Assembly: GCF_019578655.1 (NCBI RefSeq)
Contig: NC_063259.1
Location: 5,506,001 to 5,570,000 of the forward strand
Direction: 5' to 3'
Length of the DNA: 64,000 nt
DNA from: Ricinus communis
Lineage: Eukaryota; Streptophyta; Magnoliopsida; Malpighiales; Euphorbiaceae
Made by a program: the position numbers and the translations under genes. Below are positions 57,516 to 64,000 of the stretch, piece by piece (position 1 is the stretch's first letter; each line of letters opens with the position of its first letter). Under the pieces are notes generated by a model, which ran no database searches, was not told the DNA's origin, and worked only from the letters and a program-made list of their open reading frames with translations.

Positions 57516-58385
57516 TGTGGTTTCTCTGTCTTATTAAGCCTAGCCTAGCCTAGTCATCAACATCTCCATTTCCTAAAATTAATCTTCAACACTCTTTATA
57601 CCTTGCCTTAAGTATTGGAGTCTTTGATGCAACTCCCTTTCGTGATGCAAAGGTACAAATCTCTTCTTCATTATATTCTTAAGAGCCATACCAACTGTTA
57701 ATTGGCTCTTCCATTTTTTTTCTCCTATTCACTACCATCTGCTTATACCACATAATAGCATAGTCACTAAAATGACCACCAATCTCATCTACTTCTCATC
57801 TAAAAAATTGTGACAATCAAAGATATAATCAACCCTTTTTTTCCACTCTAAATAGGCTTCAAAGTTAGATTTACCTGTAAAGTTGGGCATCCTAAGTTTA
57901 ATACTACCCAGGTCTTGGTCAACATCATCATTACCATACCCATTGCCACCATAATGGCCACCACCTCTTCCCAAGTTAGGGTTTTACCTAGCTCCTATAC
58001 CCACACCATAATTTACACTAAATGCTCCTATACCAGCTCTTATGAACGCAGGGTTATCATGATCCTTATAAAGTTGATCATATATCTATCATTTCCAACA
58101 GGTTCTTGTCTACGATCACCTTGTCCTACGTCCACTCCAACATTGTGCCTAATACCATTATTCACTCCAAGTATGGCAATTTGATCTATAAGGGTTCTTT
58201 GGTTAGCCTCTATAGTTCTAGTAATCCCTTGTATCTAACTCAAATCTTTCCAACCTCTCATTCAAAGTAGTTATATTTCGTTGTAATCTCTTATTCTCAT
58301 GCATTTGTGGCAAAGGAATACTAGGTTGTTTTATCCTAACCTCATTATCATTGCCACCATTACTACCATTTGAACCACTTCACAT
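57516..58385 (-). pseudogene. gag: Chr-C gag, N-terminal part
   Basis: The likely start ATG is at 58385-58383, directly followed by TGA where relatives have TCA or similar. Then NEVRIKQPSIPLPQMHENKR, a shift, and the open frame 57789-57974: GRGGGHYGGNGYGNDDVDQ followed by IKLRMPNFTGKSNFEAYLEW, KKRVDYIFDCHNF, the capsid domain start. The Gly-rich spacer before the capsid is usual. Stops and shifts between 57520 and 57780. Confidence 0.82.
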
Positions 58386-59976
58386 GGCTATAATAAAATG
58401 TTAGAAAAATAATAAAACAAAAATAAATAAAAATTAAAGTCCTCGCATACTCCCTTACATGTTTGCTCTCAAATAATGGGGATGTTCACTTGTGTTTCAC
58501 ACTAATAATTATGTTCTCACAAGATTAAACTTCATACCTTTCAACCTTGTTTTCGAATATTCTTATGTGAATCAAGAATCACTACAAATTTTATCACTCT
58601 TTTTGAAACACATAAGAATCAAAGATTAGAACACTTAGTTGAAGCAAATATTAAAATTCAAGAAAGTATTAAGGTTGTGTTCGGATCAAGAAATTAGGAA
58701 TCAAATATTAAAGAAAATCAAAAGGAAGAAAATGACATATAAAGAAGTTATCTAGAAGCAATAATATGTAAAATGGAAACAAGAAAAAGGCAAGAAGCAA
58801 ATCGACAAGTTTTAAAGAAATACTCTCTCCAACTTTTAATGACTCAAGAACACTAGAAAACAACTAAAGAGACAAATGACTTATGAATTAAAGACTCAAA
58901 GCATGCAAGAATCAAGAAAATACATGCAAGAATATCAAGACTCTAATTCGGCCTAATTAAGAAAATACACCCTAAACAACTTTGATTTGATCAAACTCAT
59001 TGAAAAATATTAAAGATGCAATGGACATGTGAAAGAAATAGAAATTAAGACTCAAGAAATAAGAAAAATAATCAAGAATCCAAAATACCTAATTCGGCTA
59101 TTTTTGACTTTTGATGTTATAACGGAATTGAATCAATCAAGAATGATGAAAAAAATAATGAAATAATAAAAAACACTAAGAAATAGAATTTATAAGAAAA
59201 GAATTGAAGAAAAACCTCAAAGAAAGCAAGATTGCAATTCAGGTTCTTATATCCTTTCGCTAACCAAACAGCAACCAAAACTCAATTTTAAGCTTTAAGA
59301 TCAATCTAAAACCTTGAATAATGTTATTGTAATCAACAAGGGATTAGATAAAAAATAAAACTATCCAACAAAAAAATCGACCAAAATTGCTTGAACAACC
59401 CTTGCACACCAATTCTCAACAAGCAATTAGGATATGAGATTGTTTACAGCTCAATCTCTTCTCAAGATGGTTTGTTGTCAATATAATCATATTTACCGCC
59501 CAAATCCTCTTATCTCTTTAAACTGAATGGATTAGCTACTTTGTAGCTACACCTACAATATAGGAGACTTGCCTTTGCCTAGATTAGTACTCTTTTATAA
59601 CCCTAAATAGTAAGAATAAAACGTGATTAAAAAGATCAGCCCCTACAAACACTCAAAACTCAAATCAAGAATCAAGATTTTCAAGAAAAAACATAAGATA
59701 GTTCAAGAAAATCAAGATATTCAAGTAAGCTTCCAAGATTGCAGATTCTTCTTCAAGATTCAGTTTTTTTTTAATACTTATCTTCTTCTTTTTTTCTTCT
59801 TTCTCTAGATCTGAATATGAAATTACACAAAATAAGAACAATAATGTAAATCAAGAACACAACCGTACCTCCACTCCAAGATCTCCAAGAAGCCAAAATA
59901 CCTTCACAAGAACTTAAAGAAACAACTAAATAACTTAAAAGGACAAGGATACACAATTTGATTTCCAAGAACCAAA
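58386..59976 (-). other. Chr-C leader (primer site to gag)
   Basis: About 1.6 kb without supported ORF, A-rich on the plus strand. Minus ORF 59771-59989 starts at the primer site and is hydrophobic, but it has no counterpart elsewhere; I consider it chance. Confidence 0.6.
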
Positions 59977-59988
59977 GCTCTGATACCA
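59977..59988 (-). promoter_or_regulatory. Primer binding site of Chr-C (initiator tRNA-Met)
   Basis: The minus-strand TGGTATCAGAGC is a perfect initiator-Met primer site, two bases from the LTR end TTCTTAACA. Confidence 0.93.
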
Positions 59989-59990
59989 AA

Positions 59991-60283
59991 TGTTAAGAAC
60001 CTTTAAGAATAGAATATACAAACTCTTATAGTTATACACCTATATATCAATAACCTAGACCCACTAACAAATTGAATCAAATCGTAGGATCACTCTAGAT
60101 CAGATTATAAAGTTGATCAATATAATTAGAACATAAAGAAAATGAAGTCCTTTAAACCCTAATCCTAGCACACCACAAAGATAGATCAAATCTTTGATAA
60201 ATGTTAAATGCATTCAATAAGAATACAAGAATTCAAGCAAATGTTGCTAGAACAATAAAATATCATTAATAATCAAAACTTGG
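59991..60283 (-). repeat. 5' LTR of Chr-C, truncated
   Basis: Minus-strand LTR end TTCTTAACA at 59991. Only about 290 bp remain before K1 sequence (GACATAGGCATCGATC) starts. Confidence 0.8.
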
Positions 60284-60704
60284 ACATAGGCATCGATCTA
60301 ATGCTTGGACAAATGCAAAGAAACAAAATTAGTTGATCGAGTATTGATATCATTCTTTGAATGATCGTGGAAGAATCTTTTGGAGGAAAGAGGGAACACC
60401 AAGAATTGAGGCATGCCCAAATATTCTGATTCAGGATTTGCACTATTGGGACTTATTTGGAGAGCACAAGGATGACACAAGGATTGATGTAAGGAATTAT
60501 GGGAATGCATTGGGACTTGGCTTGATGATTAAGCAGGACGAAATGTAAATCCATGCGCATTAGAGAGATATCATGTTGGTTTTGATTAATCCAAGTGTAA
60601 TACAAGTGGGAATGCAAGCGTTTTAATATTTGGGATGCATATAAAGAAGTAATTTGTGTTATTAGGTTGGCCCATATAGATTTTCTCTTGTTTTCGTCAA
60701 GCTG
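60284..60704 (+). repeat. K1 fragment
   Basis: Plus-oriented K1 from CATAGGCATCGATC to TTTTCGTCAAGCTG, shortened internally: GGGACTTATTTGGAGAGCAC skips the usual CTCTAGGCACGAGG. The minus frame 60298-60510 keeps the shared antisense reading NPESEYLGMPQF. Confidence 0.8.
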
Positions 60705-61614
60705 CGATATGGAACCTCCACAAATAAGCTTGAGAACCCTTTTGAATTGCGGATGCCCAACACATTGACATGAAAACCCCAAGATCCAATTCGGTTTAAC
60801 CCCTAAGAAAGGTTAGAAGACAGATTTCTTAGAAAGATGATGAAGAATTAGAACCTAAGGAAAAGTAAGTCCCTTAAACCCCAATTCCAAGTATGCCACA
60901 AGGATATATCAACTCCTTGATAAGAAAGATTTTCACTCAAATAAGAACATAAAAACAAAGCAAACAAGCTTTTAGGTAAAAGTACCAATTATCATTCAAC
61001 TTCAAATTTTTATTACATCAAAATTCGTACTAGCCTTATATAGGCCTTAGAAAACCCTAAATCTTAACTAATAAGGATTTACATCTCATCTAAGATAAGG
61101 ATAACCTTACTAACTAAAAGAGATAACTTCAACAGAGTCCTAGTTAGGTTAAAATAAATGTGTGGCCGCCTAAAATAAGCCATAAAACCCTATTTACATA
61201 AGTCATATAGATGGGCCTCATAACATAAGCCAAGTTAGGCCTAAAGTTCTCATATGCTCCAATTCAGCTTCTTTGGTCTTTTTAAGCCTAATTAAATTCA
61301 TTGAAGCCCAATAAACAGAATTAAATTAATAAGCCTTGAACTTAAATCCAATTCTTCAAGCCTTAATGTGTCCTTAGCTTAAACTTATTGGATAAGCTCA
61401 TTGACTTGCATTTTGAATCGAACTAGGACTCCTAGTTGATTTAGGATTCCTTTTGTTGCTTATACTCCTAATATCATCACGAGTCTTTGTAGGATTGGGA
61501 TTCCTAGTTGAGTCAGGACTCCTTATTGGATTATAATTCCTTGAGCTAATAGGATTTGCATCATCAAGACTCCTTGTTAGAGTAGGATTCGCTGTGCTAG
61601 ATTGGTTCGTATCA
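60705..61614 (-). mobile_element. LTR-R solo LTR, complete, with target duplication
   Basis: 910 bp. The plus strand starts CGATATGGAACCTCC (TGATATGG mutated) and ends GGTTCGTATCA, flanked by AGCTG on both sides (60700-60704 and 61615-61619). The K1 segment it split (GTCAAGCTGGCTCATAAAATTT) is restored if the element and one AGCTG are removed. This fixes LTR-R as an LTR with TG...CA ends and a 5-bp duplication. The minus-strand 5' end codes for the Arg-Asn-Pro repeats. Confidence 0.9.
61398..61614 (-). pseudogene. Polyprotein tail repeats encoded in LTR-R
   Basis: The minus frame reads NPTLTRSLDDANPISSRNYN, PIRSPDSTRNPNPTKTRDD and IRSISNKRNPKSTRSPSSIQ without a stop for about 70 codons. Units of R-[NS]-P recur every 4 to 8 residues. 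No enzyme motif; strongly basic and disordered-looking. Confidence 0.65.
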
Positions 61615-62776
61615 AGCTGGCTCATAAAATTTAGGACTATGAGAGCTGTTGACCAGTCAAGTCCTCTCCGATTGTTGATTTGGCTTTATTTTATTCATCT
61701 TTATTTTATTCATTTATTTATATTTAGCTTATACTTTCTTCTTCATATGGAGTTCAAGCTTTTGCACTACAAAAACCGCATCCAAACGAATACTTGATAG
61801 TAATTAGCATATTATTATAGTTTTCTACCTTGTGAAAAATTAAGTATGGGTTCTTCCAAAAACTTTGTGGACTTATCAACACTAGCGCTACCAAGCATAG
61901 ACTTATCCATCGTGTTCTTCCTTTCTCTTTTGTTCTTTGTCTTCCCTGTGTTTAAATCAATTTAATTTGATGCTTGCACTTAGCCATATGGTAGAGAATA
62001 AAGAACTTGTGATTTCTTTCCTTACCGGATATGAAATCCTACCTATATTCTCATTTTGTCTATTTCTATTATGCCTCTCTTTCTAATCTCTATCGAGAAT
62101 GATGGTTTGGCTTAATTTGGGAGCATAAACATGAGTGTTGAGTGAAAGTGCATGGAAGCAGCAATCGTAGGCACCAATCCAATGCTTTGACGAATGTGAA
62201 GAAAGAAAATTAGTTGATCATGTATTAATATCATTCTTCGAATGATCACGAATGAATTTTTGGAGGAAAGAGGGAACGACAAGAATCGAGGCACACCCAA
62301 GTATTCCGATTTAGGATTTGTACCATTGGATCTCCATCCTTCATTGTTCCTCTAGGCACGAGGAGTCCTGATGATGCAAGGTTTGGCGTAAAGTATTATG
62401 GGAACCTAATTAACAAGCTTAATTAATAGTATTGGGCCTTAGCTTGATGATCAAGTAGAACGAGGAATAAATCCACGTGGATAAGGGAGGAATCATATTA
62501 TTTTCAATTAATCCAAGCATAATACAAGCTAGAATTCGAGCTCATTGATATTTGAAATGAATATAATGAAGCAATTTGGGTGAGAGTGTTTTTAGGTAGG
62601 CCCACGTGAATTTACCCTTATTTTTATTAAGCTGGCTCATAAAATTTGGGACTACGAGCATTATTTCCCAGTCAACTCCTCTCTAATTCTTGATTTGACT
62701 TTAGTTTATTCATATTTCTTTATTTATTTATTCATATTTGGCTTCTTGTTTCTTCTTCTAAAAGGGGCAACCAAAT
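61615..62776 (+). repeat. K1 unit, plus orientation
   Basis: About one full unit from AGCTGGCTCATAAAATTT through the T/A tract, CACTACAAAAACC (the TATA-like site, mutated), CATAGACTTATCC, GGCACACCC and GACTTTAG to TTTCTTCTTCT. It ends in CAACCAAAT, where LTR-P is inserted. Confidence 0.83.
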
Positions 62777-63672
62777 TGATGCAACCTCAAAGCCCAAAGA
62801 ACCAAGTAGTCAACTAAGTGAAGGAGATCAAGGTCCAAGCCTAAGTGATCCATTATTCATCGAGGGAGGCCCAATTACAATAGCTTGAGCCAAGAGAATG
62901 AAGGGGGAGTAAAATGGTCTTATTCAAGATATTTGGGCCAAGCTTTCGAAGCCATATGAAGAGTTAGAGTTAATCAAGCCCAATCTTGTTATTAACCTAA
63001 TTCAACATGTCGGGCCATGAATCCTTAAGTTTTGGGAGACATTTTACTCAAGGGACAAGGGAAGGCCAAATTCTTAAAGAGGAAGTAAGGAAAGAAGCTT
63101 AAAAAGGAAACAAAGAGGTGCATGCTTGCGAGCTTGACCTAGGCACCTAATTTTGTTTAGGAAACAAGGCAGCCGCCCCTTTTAGTTATTTAGGAATATT
63201 AGATGTTGATTTAGTCCATTCTTCCTATATCAAAGGTTACCTAAATTACTCTAGTTACTTATTTTGTTATTTAGGAAGCTTCTAATTTAGTCTTTGATTT
63301 TTACTTTTCTATTCTAGTTTCTTCTTAAACTTGTAAAGGAAGTTAGGGTTGTATCTTTGGCTATTTAAACACACTATAGCCGAATGGTTTAGGTTAATAA
63401 ATATTTTTATTATTGATTCTATTAAGAGAATTCAATTTTTGGTTCTTCTAAGAACTTTTGAACTTATCAAGACTTGTTCTTATGGCGTTCTTTGAGACTT
63501 ATCAATCACCTTCTTTCTAATCTTGAGTGTGGCATCCAAAACCCTTCTATACCAAGGTTCACACTTCTAGTAAAGTGTTGGGTCGAGGTCTTTGTCCGGT
63601 AATCTAACTTTAGAAATTCTTGGCAACAAGTTCGCAATGTGTTTCTTGCAAAATCCATCAAGAATCATATCA
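62777..63672 (+). mobile_element. LTR-P solo LTR with PITR coding tail
   Basis: 896 bp, TGATGCAACCTC to AATCATATCA, flanked by CAAAT (62772-62776) and CGAAT (63673-63677), a 5-bp duplication with one mismatch inside the K1 segment CAACCRAATACTTGAGG. Near its start it reads GGPITIA, a stop, AKRMKG, a stop, NGLIQDIWAKL, i.e. the chromovirus polyprotein end with two stops. CTATTTAAACACAC near 63360 is a TATA-like site. No internal part, so a solo LTR. Confidence 0.85.
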
Positions 63673-64000
63673 CGAATACTTGAGGCTAATGAACATATTA
63701 TTTTAGTTTTCTAGCTTATGGGAAATCAAGTTACGGGTTCTTTCAAGAACTTTGTGGACTTATCAATACTCGCGTTAGTGAGCATAGACTTATCCTGCAC
63801 GTCCTTCCTTTCTCTTTTGCTCTTTGTCTACCCTGTGTTTAAATCAATTTGATTTGATGCTCACGCTTAGCTGTATGGTAGAGAATAAAGAACTTGTGAT
63901 TTCTTTCCTTACCAGATATGAAATCCTACCTATTTTCTCATTTTGTTTGTTTCTTTTATGTCCTTCTCTCTAATCTCTGTCTTATAAGATAGTTTGATTT
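63673..64000 (+). repeat. K1 unit start, runs off the window
   Basis: CGAATACTTGAGGCTAATGA, TCTTTCAAGAACTTTGTGG and ACGTCCTTCC in the usual order; the window ends inside the unit at GATAGTTTGATTT. Confidence 0.85.

Larger units (their letters stand above)
56362..60283 (-). mobile_element. Chr-C: chromovirus (CRM-like) remnant, minus strand
   Basis: In transcription order from the right: partial 5' LTR, initiator-Met primer site, a 1.6-kb leader, gag, an internal deletion that removes the zinc knuckle and protease, the linker, and RT up to the palm and thumb start. RNase H, integrase and the 3' LTR are missing. Both ends abut K1, so it was shortened after insertion. RT motif [11 protein letters not shown] is of the CRM type in my knowledge. 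Confidence 0.87.

Noticed and set aside
59771..59989. Hydrophobic minus ORF next to the Chr-C primer site
   Set aside because: Begins in the primer site and leader, no counterpart in Chr-B, composition driven by A/T-rich sequence.
1..64000. tRNA, rRNA or intact host gene
   Set aside because: Only the tRNA-complementary primer sites were found; no cloverleaf, no rRNA core and no intron-exon gene could be supported.

Overview
This window is plant nuclear DNA, AT-rich and made almost entirely of transposable elements. Both Ty3/gypsy groups typical of plants are present. Two elements are Athila-like: tRNA-Asp-type primer binding sites, gag-pol followed by a separate third ORF, and a purine tract just before the 3' LTR. 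Three elements are chromoviruses with initiator-Met primer binding sites, and their reverse transcriptases look most like the CRM lineage. I found no host protein gene, tRNA, rRNA or CRISPR. Everything fits a eudicot repeat graveyard, possibly pericentromeric heterochromatin; the species cannot be told from the sequence alone.

Layout. 1-12586: Athila-like element Ath-1, its 5' LTR cut by the window edge and its integrase gene split by a 1.44-kb solo LTR (6450-7893). 12587-14485: what looks like an antisense chromovirus LTR. 14486-29057: a complex of a roughly 1-kb repeat (here called K1), in clear head-to-tail tandem at 24157-27290, inverted in places, and interrupted by several LTRs. 29715-36196: a broken plus-strand chromovirus (Chr-A) whose protease gene holds a 4.03-kb minus-strand chromovirus with both LTRs (Chr-B, 30017-34045). 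36197-39982: more K1 and LTR remnants, including a direct duplication. 39983-51308: a full-length Athila-like element (Ath-2) with matching AGAAT target-site duplications, itself inserted in an older LTR. 51309-56361: K1 units, now in reverse orientation, and LTR pieces. 56362-60283: a degraded minus-strand chromovirus (Chr-C). 60284-64000: K1 with two solo LTRs that still show 5-bp target duplications.

Names used: LTR-R is a solo-LTR family whose 5' end encodes a degenerate Arg/Asn/Pro/Ser/Thr repeat tail followed by a PITRSxAKK motif; LTR-S is a related family; LTR-P and LTR-Q are others with a PITR motif at their 5' end; LTR-G is the family of the insertion in Ath-1. All coding regions are decayed. 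Many of the stop codons and lost catalytic residues are explained by C-to-T or G-to-A changes, as expected from deamination of methylated cytosine. Coding capacity survives best in the Ath-2 integrase (uninterrupted through the DDE triad) and in the Ath-2 third ORF (one stop).

The best candidates for something not already described are the K1 repeat, with an open antisense frame in several copies and a nested 227-bp triplication, and the repeat-rich polyprotein tail carried inside LTR-R and LTR-S.
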